Below are positions 49,490 to 61,781 of a stretch of DNA of 64,000 nt, piece by piece. Location: positions 2,421,501 through 2,485,500 of the forward strand of contig NZ_JAUETR010000001.1 of assembly GCF_032484785.1 (NCBI RefSeq). Direction: 5' to 3'. The position numbers and the translations under genes are program-made. This DNA is from Bradyrhizobium sp. SZCCHNS1050 (GTDB lineage: Bacteria; Pseudomonadota; Alphaproteobacteria; Rhizobiales; Xanthobacteraceae). How positions within the stretch are numbered: the stretch's first letter is position 1; each line of letters begins with the position of its first letter. The notes below the pieces were generated by a model. It was not told the DNA's origin, made no database searches, and saw only the letters and a list, made by a program, of their open reading frames with translations.

Positions 49490-50236
49490 TCAGCGTCCGC
49501 CCGACACGTCGAGAATGGCCGAAGTGACATAGGAAGCCTCGTCCGACAGCAGCCAGACGATGGCATTGGCGATTTCCTCCGCGGTGCCGACGCGCTTCAT
49601 CGGCACCAGCGGGGCGAGACGATGGGCGCGATCGGGCTCGCCGCCGGAGGCGTGGATATCAGTGTCGATCAGCCCTGGGCGAATGGCGGCGACGCGGATG
49701 CCTTCATTGGCGACCTCATGACCGAGTCCGACGGTGAAGGAATCGATCGCGCCCTTCGACGCCGCATAATCGACGTAGGTATTCGGCGAGCCGAGCTTGG
49801 CGGCGACCGAGGACAGGTTGATGATCACGCCGCCCTGTCCGCCATGCCGCGTCGACATGCGCTTCACCGCCTCACGTGCGCACAGGATGCTGCCGGTGAC
49901 GTTGACCGCCATCAAACGCTCGATGCGCTCCGCGCTCATCTCGTCGACGCGCGTGGTCGGACCGACGATGCCGGCATTGTTGATGAGCGCGCCGAGCGTG
50001 CCGAACTTGTCCGCCGCCTTGAACAGAGCGAGGATGTCGTGCTCGCGGCCGACGTCGCATTTGACTGCGATGGCCTTGCCGTTCTTGGCCTCGATCGCGG
50101 CCACCGTGCTCTGCGCGGCGGCCTCGTTGGAGGCGTAGCCGACAACGATCTTGAAGCCGCGCGATGCGGCGGCGATGGCGGTGGCGCGGCCGATGCCGCG
50201 GCTGCCGCCGGTGATCACTGCAACCCTGTCGGTCAT
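49490..50236 (-). CDS. Short-chain dehydrogenase/reductase embedded in the TCA operon
   Basis: 248 residues, classical SDR. The cofactor motif is TGGSRGIG (9-16), then NNAG, catalytic Ser in NLSSVAA and YxxxK in YAASKG. The closing DVSGGR is typical of FabG-like enzymes. NADP preference is suggested by RG and the following basic and small residues. Its position between sucB and lpdA is conserved-looking, but the substrate is unknown. Confidence 0.92.
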   Translation of the reverse strand: MTDRVAVITGGSRGIGRATAIAAASRGFKIVVGYASNEAAAQSTVAAIEAKNGKAIAVKCDVGREHDILALFKAADKFGTLGALINNAGIVGPTTRVDEMSAERIERLMAVNVTGSILCAREAVKRMSTRHGGQGGVIINLSSVAAKLGSPNTYVDYAASKGAIDSFTVGLGHEVANEGIRVAAIRPGLIDTDIHASGGEPDRAHRLAPLVPMKRVGTAEEIANAIVWLLSDEASYVTSAILDVSGGR

Positions 50237-50254
50237 GATGGCCCCCGTTAGGTC

Positions 50255-50281
50255 TGAGGCGCGCTCATGAAGCGCGCCTCA
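50255..50281. other. Stem-loop in the sucB-SDR spacer
   Basis: TGAGGCGCGCT/AGCGCGCCTCA, 11-bp perfect stem, loop CATGA, no T-run. It probably acts in mRNA processing or stability between sucB and the SDR gene rather than as a full terminator. Confidence 0.6.
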
Positions 50282-50304
50282 TGTCTTCAGGTCGTCGCGT
50301 GCCC

Positions 50305-51543
50305 TCAGAGATCCAGCACGAGCCGTGCCGGATCCTCCAGGCTTTCCTTGACGCGCACCAGGAACGTCACGGCTTCCTTGCCGTCGATGACGCGGTGATC
50401 GTAGGACAGCGCCAGATACATCATCGGGCGGACTTCGATCTTGCCGCCGACCACCACCGGGCGCTCCTGGATCTTGTGCATGCCGAGGATGCCGGACTGC
50501 GGCGCGTTCAGGATCGGGGTCGACATCAGGGAGCCGTAGATGCCGCCATTGGTGATGGTGAAGGTGCCGCCCTGCATCTCGTCGATCTTGAGCTGGCCGT
50601 CACGGGCGCGGCGGCCGAAATCGGCGATGCCCTTCTCGATGTCGGCGATCGACTTGTGGTCGCAGTCGCGCACGACGGGCACGACCAGGCCCTTGTCGGT
50701 GCCGACGGCGACGCCGATGTGATAGTAGTTCTTGTAGATCAGGTCGGTGCCGTCGATCTCGGCGTTGACCGCCGGGATGTCCTTGAGCGCCTGCACCACG
50801 GCCTTGGTGAAGAAGCCCATGAAGCCGAGCTTGGAGCCGTGCTTCTTCTCGAACACGTCCTTGTACTGGCTGCGCAGCGCCATGACGTTGGTCATGTCGA
50901 CCTCGTTGAAGGTCGTCAGCATCGCCGCGGTGTTCTGCACGTCCTTGAGGCGGCGCGCGATGGTCTGGCGCAGCCGCGTCATCTTCACGCGCTCCTCGCG
51001 CGCGGCGTCGTCGGCCGGCGACGGCGCACGCACCTGGACCGAGGCGGCGGGCTGATTGACCGGGGTCGGCGCGGACGCTGCGCGCTCGATGGCGGCCAGC
51101 ATGTCGCCCTTGGTGACGCGGCCGTCCTTGCCGGAGCCCGGCACGGTGGTCGCATCGACGCCGCTCTCGGCCGAGAGCTTGCGAACCGACGGCGCCTGCG
51201 GGGTATCGGCGGGCAGCGCCTTGGCAGGGGCGGGAGCCGCAGCCGGCGGCGCAGCGGCAGCCGGCTTCGCCGGAGCCGGAGCAGCAGCGGCGGGCTTGGC
51301 AGCCACGGCGCCATCCGTGATCTGGCCGAGCAGCGCGCCGACGGCGACCGTCTCGCCATCCTTGGCGATGATCTCGCCCAAGGTGCCGGCCGAAGGCGCG
51401 GGCACCTCGATCGTGACCTTGTCGGTCTCGAGCTCGACGAGGGGCTCGTCGACCGCCACGGCGTCGCCTGCCTTCTTGAACCAGCGGCCGATGGTGGCTT
51501 CGGTGACGGATTCACCCAGCGTCGGAACGCGAATTTCAGTCAT
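50305..51543 (-). CDS. sucB: 2-oxoglutarate dehydrogenase E2 (dihydrolipoyl succinyltransferase)
   Basis: 412 residues. The lipoyl domain (about 1-77) carries the lipoylated Lys in [11 protein letters not shown]. An Ala/Pro linker follows, then the E3-binding domain ([12 protein letters not shown], about 130). The catalytic domain is at 190-412 with the active His in [14 protein letters not shown]. It transfers succinyl groups to CoA. It is downstream of sucA across a 137-bp spacer with a stem-loop. ATG 51543. Confidence 0.97.
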   Translation of the reverse strand: MTEIRVPTLGESVTEATIGRWFKKAGDAVAVDEPLVELETDKVTIEVPAPSAGTLGEIIAKDGETVAVGALLGQITDGAVAAKPAAAAPAPAKPAAAAPPAAAPAPAKALPADTPQAPSVRKLSAESGVDATTVPGSGKDGRVTKGDMLAAIERAASAPTPVNQPAASVQVRAPSPADDAAREERVKMTRLRQTIARRLKDVQNTAAMLTTFNEVDMTNVMALRSQYKDVFEKKHGSKLGFMGFFTKAVVQALKDIPAVNAEIDGTDLIYKNYYHIGVAVGTDKGLVVPVVRDCDHKSIADIEKGIADFGRRARDGQLKIDEMQGGTFTITNGGIYGSLMSTPILNAPQSGILGMHKIQERPVVVGGKIEVRPMMYLALSYDHRVIDGKEAVTFLVRVKESLEDPARLVLDL

Positions 51544-51641
51544 GGTCTTTATCCTCAATAACCCGTGCGGTCATAAAGCCGGTCCGCCATCGCCTTGCGG
51601 CGAGCAAGCGATGCGGGACGGACGATCAACGCGATGTACTT

Positions 51642-51664
51642 GCGCCCCGCAGATTGCGGGGCGC
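51642..51664. other. Stem-loop in the sucA-sucB spacer
   Basis: GCGCCCCGC/GCGGGGCGC, 9-bp stem, 5-base loop, 16 bp after the sucA stop. On the minus strand the T-run comes before the stem, so this is not an intrinsic terminator. It may protect the sucA transcript end or tune sucB expression. Confidence 0.6.
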
Positions 51665-51680
51665 GTCAAAAAAGGCAGGT

Positions 51681-54638
51681 TCAGTTCAGGGCTTCGTCGA
51701 GCAGCGCCTTCAACTGGGCGAGATGCTTGGACATCAGGCCCGTGGCGGTCGCGGCCGACGCAGCACGGCCGGCATAGCGCGGACGCTTGCTCTTGCCGCC
51801 GGTCTGGTTCAGCACCCACTCGAGATACGGCTCGATGAAGTGCCACGCGCCCATGTTGCGCGGCTCTTCCTGACACCACACGACTTCTGCGTTCTTGAAG
51901 CGGCCGAGCTCGGCGACCAGCGCCTTGAGTGGCACCGGATAGAGCTGCTCGACGCGCATCAGGTAGACGTCGTTGAGCCCGCGCTTCTCGCGCTCGTCGT
52001 AGAGATCGTAATACACCTTGCCCGAGCACAGCACGATGCGGCGGATCTGGTCGTCCGGCACCAGCTTGGTCTTGTCGTCCGCCTGCATCTGGGCGTCATC
52101 GTACAGGATGCGGTGGAACGTGGTGCCCTTGGCGAGCTCCTCGAGCCGCGACACCGCGCGCTTGTGGCGCAGCAGCGATTTCGGCGTCATCACGATCAGC
52201 GGCTTGCGGATCTCGCGATGCAGCTGCCGGCGCAGCACGTGGAAGTAGTTTGCCGGCGTGGTCGGATAGACCACCTGCATGTTGTCCTCGGCGCACATCT
52301 GCAGATAGCGCTCGAGGCGTGCCGAGGAATGCTCGGGGCCCTGGCCCTCATAGCCGTGCGGCAGCAGGCAGACCAGGCCGGACATGCGCAACCATTTGCG
52401 CTCGCCCGACGAGATGAACTGGTCGAACAACACCTGAGCGCCGTTGGCGAAGTCGCCGAACTGCGCCTCCCACAGGGTCAGCGCGGTCGGCTCTGCGAGC
52501 GAATAGCCGTATTCGAAGCCGAGCACGGCTTCTTCGGACAGCAGCGAGTTGATGACCTCGAAGTGGCCCTGCTCCGGAGCCAGATGGTTGAACGGCGTGT
52601 AGCGGCTCTCGTCCTCCTGATCGATCAGCACCGAATGGCGCTGCGAGAAGGTGCCGCGCTCGCTGTCCTGGCCGGAGAGGCGAACCTTGTGGCCTTCGAG
52701 CAGCAGCGAGCAGTACGCCAGCGCCTCGCCGGTCGCCCAGTCGAGCCCGATGCCGCTCTCGATCGCCTTGGCGCGGTTCTCGAGGAAACGCTGGATCGTC
52801 CGATGCACGCGGAAGCCGTCCGGCACCTTGGTGATCTTGCGGCCGATCTCCTTGAGGCGGTCGATCTCGACGCCGGTGACGCCGCGGCGCGCCTCCTCCT
52901 CCTGGTCGGCGGACTTGAAACCCGCCCACTTGCCGTCGAGCCAGTCGGCCTTGTTCGGACGATAGCTCGTGCCGGCCTCGAACTCGGCGTCGAGACGGGC
53001 GCGCCAGTCGGCCTTGGCCTTGTCGACCTCGCCCTCGGTCATCACGCCTTCGGCGACCAGCCGCTTGGAGTAGATCTCCAAGGTCGACGGATGGCCGGCG
53101 ATCTTCTTGTACATCACCGGCTGGGTGAAAGCCGGCTCGTCACCTTCGTTGTGGCCATGCCTGCGGTAGCAGAACATGTCGATGACGACCGGCTTGTGGA
53201 ACTTCTGCCGGAACTCGGTCGCGACCTTGGCCGCGAACACGACGGCTTCCGGATCGTCACCGTTCACGTGGAAGATCGGCGCGTCGATCATCTTGGCGAC
53301 ATCGGACGGGTAGGGCGACGAGCGCGAATAGCGCGGATAGGTCGTGAAGCCGATCTGGTTGTTGACGATGAAATGAATCGAGCCACCGGTCCGGTAGCCT
53401 TTCAGATCCGATAGCGCGAAGCACTCCGCCACCACGCCCTGGCCGGCGAACGCAGCGTCGCCATGCATCAAGAGCGGCAGCACCGAGATGCGCATGTCGG
53501 GCGGATCGCCGTGCTGGTCCTGCTTGGCGCGGACCTTGCCGAGCACCACGGGGTCGACGATCTCGAGATGCGAGGGGTTGGCGGTCAGCGACAGGTGGAT
53601 GCGATTGCCGTCGAACTCGCGGTCCGAGGAGGCGCCGAGGTGGTACTTGACGTCGCCGGAGCCTTCGACCGCGTCGGGATTGGCCGAGCCGCCCTTGAAC
53701 TCGTGGAACAGCGCGCGATGCGGCTTGCCCATGACCTGGGTCAGCACGTTGAGGCGGCCGCGATGCGGCATGCCCAGCACGATCTCCTTCACGCCGAGAT
53801 TGCCGCCGCGCTTGATGATCTGCTCCAGCGCCGGGATCAGCGACTCGCCGCCGTCGAGACCGAAGCGCTTGGTGCCGGTGAACTTGACGTCGCAGAACTT
53901 CTCGAAGCCTTCGGATTCGATCAGCTTCTGCAGAATCGCGCGACGGCCCTCACGGGTGAACGAGATCTCCTTGTCCGGCCCCTCGATGCGCTCCTGGATC
54001 CAGGCCTTCTGCGCCGCGTTCGTGATGTGCATGAACTCGACGCCAAGCGTCTGGCAATAGGTGCGCTCGCAGATCGCGACGATCTCGCGCAAGCTGCCAT
54101 ATTCGAGGCCGAGCACGTGATCGAGGAAGATCTTGCGGTCGTAGTCGGCCTCGGTGAAACCGTAGGAACGCGGGTCCAGCTCCTCGCGGTTGCGCGGCGC
54201 CTCGATGCCGAGCGGATCGAGCTTGGCGTGGAAGTGGCCGCGCATGCGGTAGGCGCGGATCAGCATCAACGCGCGGACGGAGTCGCGGGTGGCCTGGTTG
54301 ACGTCGGCCGCCGACAATTCGACGCCCTTGGCCTGAGCCTTCTGCGCAATCTTCTCGCCGACCTTCTTCTCGACGACGGCCCAGTTGCCGTCCAGCGCCG
54401 AGGTCAATTCGTCCCGGGGGGAGACCGGCCAGTTGCTGCGCGCCCAGGAGGGGCCCGACGCATTCTTCTGCACGTCGGCCGGCGCATCCTTCAGGCTCTT
54501 GAAGAACTCCTGCCATTCCGGGTCGACCGAAGCGGGATCCTTCTCGTAGCGGGCGTAGATCTCATCGATGTAGGTGGCATTGGTGCCCTGCAGAAAAGAC
54601 GACAGGGCGAAGGCGGCGTTCGCATCTTGGCGAGACAT
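51681..54638 (-). CDS. sucA: 2-oxoglutarate dehydrogenase E1
   Basis: 985 residues. The N-terminal segment (SSFLQGTNATYIDEIYARYEKDPASVDPEWQEFF) binds E2. The thiamine-diphosphate core shows GMPHRGRLNVL, HLGASSDREF, GDAAFAGQGVVAE, NNQIGFTT and RHGHNEGDEPAFTQP. The C-terminal half has LLPHGYEGQGPEHSSARLER. It decarboxylates 2-oxoglutarate. The start ATG 54638 has AGGACG upstream. It is preceded by an AT-rich stretch at 54720-54760 that may hold an internal promoter. Confidence 0.98.
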   Translation of the reverse strand: MSRQDANAAFALSSFLQGTNATYIDEIYARYEKDPASVDPEWQEFFKSLKDAPADVQKNASGPSWARSNWPVSPRDELTSALDGNWAVVEKKVGEKIAQKAQAKGVELSAADVNQATRDSVRALMLIRAYRMRGHFHAKLDPLGIEAPRNREELDPRSYGFTEADYDRKIFLDHVLGLEYGSLREIVAICERTYCQTLGVEFMHITNAAQKAWIQERIEGPDKEISFTREGRRAILQKLIESEGFEKFCDVKFTGTKRFGLDGGESLIPALEQIIKRGGNLGVKEIVLGMPHRGRLNVLTQVMGKPHRALFHEFKGGSANPDAVEGSGDVKYHLGASSDREFDGNRIHLSLTANPSHLEIVDPVVLGKVRAKQDQHGDPPDMRISVLPLLMHGDAAFAGQGVVAECFALSDLKGYRTGGSIHFIVNNQIGFTTYPRYSRSSPYPSDVAKMIDAPIFHVNGDDPEAVVFAAKVATEFRQKFHKPVVIDMFCYRRHGHNEGDEPAFTQPVMYKKIAGHPSTLEIYSKRLVAEGVMTEGEVDKAKADWRARLDAEFEAGTSYRPNKADWLDGKWAGFKSADQEEEARRGVTGVEIDRLKEIGRKITKVPDGFRVHRTIQRFLENRAKAIESGIGLDWATGEALAYCSLLLEGHKVRLSGQDSERGTFSQRHSVLIDQEDESRYTPFNHLAPEQGHFEVINSLLSEEAVLGFEYGYSLAEPTALTLWEAQFGDFANGAQVLFDQFISSGERKWLRMSGLVCLLPHGYEGQGPEHSSARLERYLQMCAEDNMQVVYPTTPANYFHVLRRQLHREIRKPLIVMTPKSLLRHKRAVSRLEELAKGTTFHRILYDDAQMQADDKTKLVPDDQIRRIVLCSGKVYYDLYDEREKRGLNDVYLMRVEQLYPVPLKALVAELGRFKNAEVVWCQEEPRNMGAWHFIEPYLEWVLNQTGGKSKRPRYAGRAASAATATGLMSKHLAQLKALLDEALN

Positions 54639-54777
54639 GGTGGCGTCCTGGTAATTTCGATGCGCCCAATCAAAACGGCGCAATGCCTGACCCGCGGGGG
54701 ACGCGGATCAGGCTCGGGTTAGGACCGTTTACCTTATTTATTGTAAATATTCGCGCCGAAAAGCACTAAGCCCTGAA

Positions 54778-55662
54778 TCAGGATTTCAACTTTTCGACAA
54801 GCGTCTTTCCGAGCCGCGCAGGCGACGGCGACACGGTAATACCAGCCGCTTCCATCGCGGCCGTCTTCGAGCCGGCATCGCCCTTGCCGCCGGAGATGAT
54901 CGCGCCGGCATGACCCATGCGACGGCCGGGAGGCGCGGTGACGCCGGCGATGAATCCCACCATCGGTTTCTTGCGACCGCGCTTGGCTTCGTCCTTGATG
55001 AACTGCGCCGCGTCCTCCTCGGCCGAGCCACCGATCTCACCGATCATGATGATCGAGGTGGTCTTGGGGTCAGCCAGGAACATCTCGAGCATGTCGATGA
55101 ACTCGGTGCCCTTGACCGGATCACCGCCGATGCCGACCGCCGTGGTCTGGCCGAGACCTTCCGAGGTGGTCTGGAACACCGCCTCGTAGGTCAGCGTGCC
55201 GGAGCGCGACACGATGCCGACCGAACCGGGCTTGAAGATGTTGGCCGGCATGATGCCGATCTTGCACTCGCCGGCGGTCATCACGCCCGGGCAGTTCGGC
55301 CCGATCAGGCGCGACTTGGAGCCCTGCAGCGAGCGCTTGACGCGGACCATGTCCAGCACCGGGATGCCCTCGGTGATGCAGACGATCAGCGGGACCTCGG
55401 CGTCGATCGCCTCGCAGATCGCGTCGGCGGCGCCCGGCGGCGGGACGTAGATCACCGAGGCGTCGGCCCCGGTGGCCTCGCGGGCCTCCTTGACGGTGTC
55501 GAACACGGGCAGGCCGAGGTGGGTCGAGCCGCCTTTGCCCGGCGACGTGCCGCCGACCATCTTGGTGCCGTAGGCGATCGCCGCCTCGGAGTGGAAGGTG
55601 CCGTTCTTGCCAGTGAAGCCCTGGCAGATGACCTTGGTGTTCTTGTCGATGAGGATGGACAT
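54778..55662 (-). CDS. sucD: Succinyl-CoA ligase alpha subunit
   Basis: 294 residues. [60 protein letters not shown], and the phosphohistidine loop [17 protein letters not shown] are diagnostic. It binds CoA and carries the catalytic His. It is 55 bp after sucC in the same operon. Confidence 0.98.
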   Translation of the reverse strand: MSILIDKNTKVICQGFTGKNGTFHSEAAIAYGTKMVGGTSPGKGGSTHLGLPVFDTVKEAREATGADASVIYVPPPGAADAICEAIDAEVPLIVCITEGIPVLDMVRVKRSLQGSKSRLIGPNCPGVMTAGECKIGIMPANIFKPGSVGIVSRSGTLTYEAVFQTTSEGLGQTTAVGIGGDPVKGTEFIDMLEMFLADPKTTSIIMIGEIGGSAEEDAAQFIKDEAKRGRKKPMVGFIAGVTAPPGRRMGHAGAIISGGKGDAGSKTAAMEAAGITVSPSPARLGKTLVEKLKS

Positions 55663-55717
55663 CGTGCTTTCTCTAAAAGCGTTGCGGTGAGGAATGAGCG
55701 AGCGCCTGGACCGGCGC

Positions 55718-56914
<1,197 letters not shown>

Positions 56915-56964
56915 AAGCGCTTGCTCCCCGAACCCGCGATGGGGTGACGACCAGAATTGTTGTT

Positions 56965-56997
56965 AGGATGTCTGGTATACCATATACCAAACATCCT
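56965..56997. promoter_or_regulatory. 33-bp palindrome in the mdh-sucC spacer
   Basis: AGGATGT and ACATCCT form the outer arms; TGGTATA and TATACCA form the inner arms. Of 16 paired positions 14 match, around a central C at 56981. The TGGT...ACCA core recalls operators of FadR-type GntR regulators. No T-run, so an operator or mRNA hairpin is more likely than a terminator. Confidence 0.65.
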
Positions 56998-57041
56998 GCA
57001 ACTCGATGTGGGCGAGATTACGCCCCGTGAATGACCCCTGA

Positions 57042-58088
<1,047 letters not shown>

Positions 58089-58236
58089 TCAAGTCAAGCT
58101 ATGGCCAATTGACGGGCCTGCCTTGATTTCGATCAGGACCGGGCGACGGCTGCTGATGATCCTTTCAGCATGATTGGCGTGGCCTTTTCGCGGCTGTGTG
58201 CCCGGCGGCTGGCGTTCGCCAAAACTCCAGTATTTG

Positions 58237-59418
58237 TCAGGTTTCGACCAACCCCGTGGAAGTCCCAGATGCCGCCGAGTCCTTCCGCCCGTGCGGCAGG
58301 GCCAGATAGGAGTCCGAACCCATCTCGATCAGGCGCGAGGTGGTCCGCTTGAACTCCATGGCCTCGATGCCCTCGGTCGCGACGTAGAGCGAAATCGGGT
58401 CGGCTTCGGCGGAGGCGATCAGCTTCACGGCGTTGTCGTAGAGCGTATCGATCAGGGTGATGAACCGCTTGGCGGCATTGCGCTCGGCCAGATCCATGAC
58501 CGGAACGTGATCGATCAGGATCGTATGATAGTCGTGCGCGAGCCGCAGATAGTCCGAGGCCGCCAGCGGCTTCTCGCAGAGATCGGCAAAATCGAAGCGG
58601 GCGACGCCGTTGGCGGAGCACGGGACGTGCAGGATGCGCCCCTTGATCGTCATGTCGCGCGGCTTGCACTTGGCATGGCCCGTGAGCCGCGCCCAGGCCT
58701 TGTCGAGCGCCGCTCGCGCGTCGACATCGGCCGGCACCAGCCACATCTTCACGCCGGCCAGCTTCTCCAGCCGGAAATCGGTGCGCGCGTCCAGCCGCAT
58801 CACGTCCATGTGGTCGGCAATCTGCTTGATGAAGGGCAGGAACAGCGCGCGGTTGAGGCCGCCTTTGTAGAGGTCTTCAGGCGCGACGTTGGAGGTCGCC
58901 ACCACCACCGTGCCGAGCTCGAACAGCCTGGCGAACAGACGTCCCAGGATCATCGCGTCGGCGATGTCGGTGACATGGAATTCGTCGAAACAGAGCAGCC
59001 AGGCCTGATCGAAGATCGCCTGCGCCGTGAGACCGATCACATCGGCATCGGCGAGCTCGCCGCGCGCGATGTTCTGGCGGTAGCCGTAGATGCGCTCATG
59101 CACCTCGGCCATGAATTCGTGAAAATGCGCGCGGCGCTTGTGCTCGACGGGACAGTTCTGGAAGAACAGGTCCATCAGCATGGTCTTGCCGCGCCCGACC
59201 TCGCCGTGGACATAGAGGCCGTTCGGCGGCTCGCTCTTGTCGGCAAAAAGGCGGCCCAACAAGCCTTGCTTGCGCGTGGGCTTGTAGGTGGAGAGCCGGC
59301 GCTCCAGCGCCGCCAGGGCGTCGGCGACCTCGGCCTGGGCGAGGTCGGCCTCGATCGCACCGGTATCGACCAAAGACTGATATTGCGCGCGGAACGCGTC
59401 TGACGGAGTGGACAGCAT
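58237..59418 (-). CDS. zapE: Cell-division ATPase ZapE (AFG1 family)
   Basis: 393 residues. The AFG1-like ATPase core has Walker A GEVGRGKTMLMDLFF, Walker B LLCFDEFHVTDIADA, ATSNVAPEDLY (sensor) and RLDARTDFR. Bacterial members act as ZapE, which modulates FtsZ under stress; mitochondrial relatives assist respiratory complexes. It is located 226 bp upstream of mdh, co-directional, and probably has its own promoter. Confidence 0.92.
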   Translation of the reverse strand: MLSTPSDAFRAQYQSLVDTGAIEADLAQAEVADALAALERRLSTYKPTRKQGLLGRLFADKSEPPNGLYVHGEVGRGKTMLMDLFFQNCPVEHKRRAHFHEFMAEVHERIYGYRQNIARGELADADVIGLTAQAIFDQAWLLCFDEFHVTDIADAMILGRLFARLFELGTVVVATSNVAPEDLYKGGLNRALFLPFIKQIADHMDVMRLDARTDFRLEKLAGVKMWLVPADVDARAALDKAWARLTGHAKCKPRDMTIKGRILHVPCSANGVARFDFADLCEKPLAASDYLRLAHDYHTILIDHVPVMDLAERNAAKRFITLIDTLYDNAVKLIASAEADPISLYVATEGIEAMEFKRTTSRLIEMGSDSYLALPHGRKDSAASGTSTGLVET

Positions 59419-59571
59419 GAGCCCACTCTAGGTCATGAGACTTACGCAAAATGCAATCCGCAAATGGTGGAAGCCGCCATGCGTCGGAGCCGTGTGGTCG
59501 TGGTATATGGCACGCAAACGCCGCCGTGATCGTTAGTCCGGGGCTAACGACGTTCGTCTTCGCTCCCGGCC

Positions 59572-60150
59572 TCAGCGAACGGCTGGCTTGAACGACCCCG
59601 CTGCAGACCTCACCCCCGGCGAGAGGTCGTAGGCGTCCTCGACCACATAGGGCCCGCCGCCGGTCGAGGCACGCGACGAAAACAGCACGAAGCGCTCGGC
59701 CATGAACACGCGGCTCGGGAAATAGCCGCGGACGGAGAGATAGTCGGCGACGTCCTGGCTCGACGCATCGTGCAGCCGCGCCAGCGTGACGTGGGGCACG
59801 AATTTGCGGCCCTCCGGATCGAGCCCGATCCGCTGCATGAGCCGCTCGAGCTCGGCCTGCAGCTCGATCAGGGGGCGGCTCGGCGCGACGTTGGCAACGA
59901 CGGCGCGCGGCTTGCGGCCGCCGAAGCTGGAGAGACCCTGCACCGTCACTTCGAACGGCTTGCGGTTCACCCGCCACAGCATCGAGGCGATCTCGTTGGC
60001 GGAGGCGCCGTCAATGTCACCGATGAAACGCAACGTCACATGGTAATTTTCGGGATCGATCCAGCGGGCGCCGGGGAGGCCACCCCGCAAACCGGAAAGC
60101 GTGTGGCCAACCTCGGCCGGGATTTCCAGTCCAGTAAACAAACGCGGCAT
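59572..60150 (-). CDS. thpR: RNA 2',3'-cyclic phosphodiesterase (2'-5' RNA ligase family)
   Basis: 192 residues. The two HxT motifs of the 2H phosphoesterase fold are present: YHVTLRFIGD near residue 33 and PHVTLARLHD near 120. MPRLFTGLEIP is the common family start. It probably opens 2',3'-cyclic phosphates on RNA ends. An additional C-terminal tail of about 15 residues has no motif. It is monocistronic and precedes zapE by 153 bp. Confidence 0.92.
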   Translation of the reverse strand: MPRLFTGLEIPAEVGHTLSGLRGGLPGARWIDPENYHVTLRFIGDIDGASANEIASMLWRVNRKPFEVTVQGLSSFGGRKPRAVVANVAPSRPLIELQAELERLMQRIGLDPEGRKFVPHVTLARLHDASSQDVADYLSVRGYFPSRVFMAERFVLFSSRASTGGGPYVVEDAYDLSPGVRSAAGSFKPAVR

Positions 60151-60355
60151 CGTTTCAGGACTCCCGATGCTGGAGGCTGATCTCGAAAATTGACGAGATC
60201 ATGCCTTCGAGAAATGATCGACGACGAATCGCCAATGCATCATTCCTACCGAACTTATATGACTCCGCGACGGAAGGCGGGTTAACGCCGGTAAAAGCTG
60301 CGGAAAACCCGGTCCTTAAGGTTATCGCAAATGATCGACGCGGCGCTTCGTTCCG

Positions 60356-61043
60356 TCATTGCCCACGAAGCGGACGCAGGAATGCTTCCGCCGTAGGCAA
60401 CAGCCTGGACACGATGATGTCGACGCCCGCCGCAGTGGGGTGGATGCCGTCGGCCTGGTTCAGCTTGGCGTCGGCGGCGACGCCATCGAGGAAAAATGGA
60501 TACAGCGGCACGTCGAACTGCTTGGCGAGATCGGGGTAGATCGCGTTGAATTTCGCGGCGTAGTCGCTGCCGAAATTCGGCGGCGCCAGCATGCCGCACA
60601 GCATCATGGCGATGCCCCTGGCCTTCAGCCGGGTCACGATTTCGCTCAAAGCCTTGCGCGTCACGGCGGGATCGATGCCGCGCAGCGCGTCATTGGCGCC
60701 GAGCTCGACGATGACCGCTTCGGTCCCCTCCGGCACCGACCAGTCGAGCCGGTCGCGGCCGCCGGACGAGGTGTCCCCGGACACGCCGGCATTGGTGAGG
60801 TCGATCGGCAGCCCCTTGGCCTGCAACGCCTTCTGCAGCTTGGCTGGAAACGCATCCGAGGCGGACAGGCCGAGTCCCGCGCTCAAGGAATCGCCGAGAA
60901 CGACGAGCTTGATCGGCTTGACGGCCTCGGCACCCGCGAACGCGGGCCCGACTGTCATCAAGGCGAGCATCAACACGAGTATGTGCACGAAGATATGTCC
61001 GCGCCTCTCGACCCGGCTTGCGGAGTTGCCATATGACCGAGCC

Positions 61044-61045
<2 letters not shown>
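60356..61045 (-). CDS. SGNH-fold arylesterase/lysophospholipase (TesA-like)
   Basis: 229 residues from ATG 61045. A signal peptide (hydrophobic VHILVLMLALMTVG, AFAG cleavage) precedes the SGNH blocks: GDSLSAG with catalytic Ser, NAGVSGDTSSGG, LGANDALRG, and DGIHPTAAG with Asp and His. It is a periplasmic esterase/thioesterase of TesA type. GTG 60988 is an alternative start with a more typical signal peptide and would leave 55 bp for a divergent promoter. The tesA-ybbA-ybbP neighbourhood is widely conserved. Confidence 0.9.

Positions 61046-61777
<732 letters not shown>

Positions 61778-61781
<4 letters not shown>

Noticed and set aside
51642..51664. Intrinsic terminator between sucA and sucB
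   Set aside because: The stem is good, but the T-run precedes it on the transcribed minus strand, so termination is not expected.
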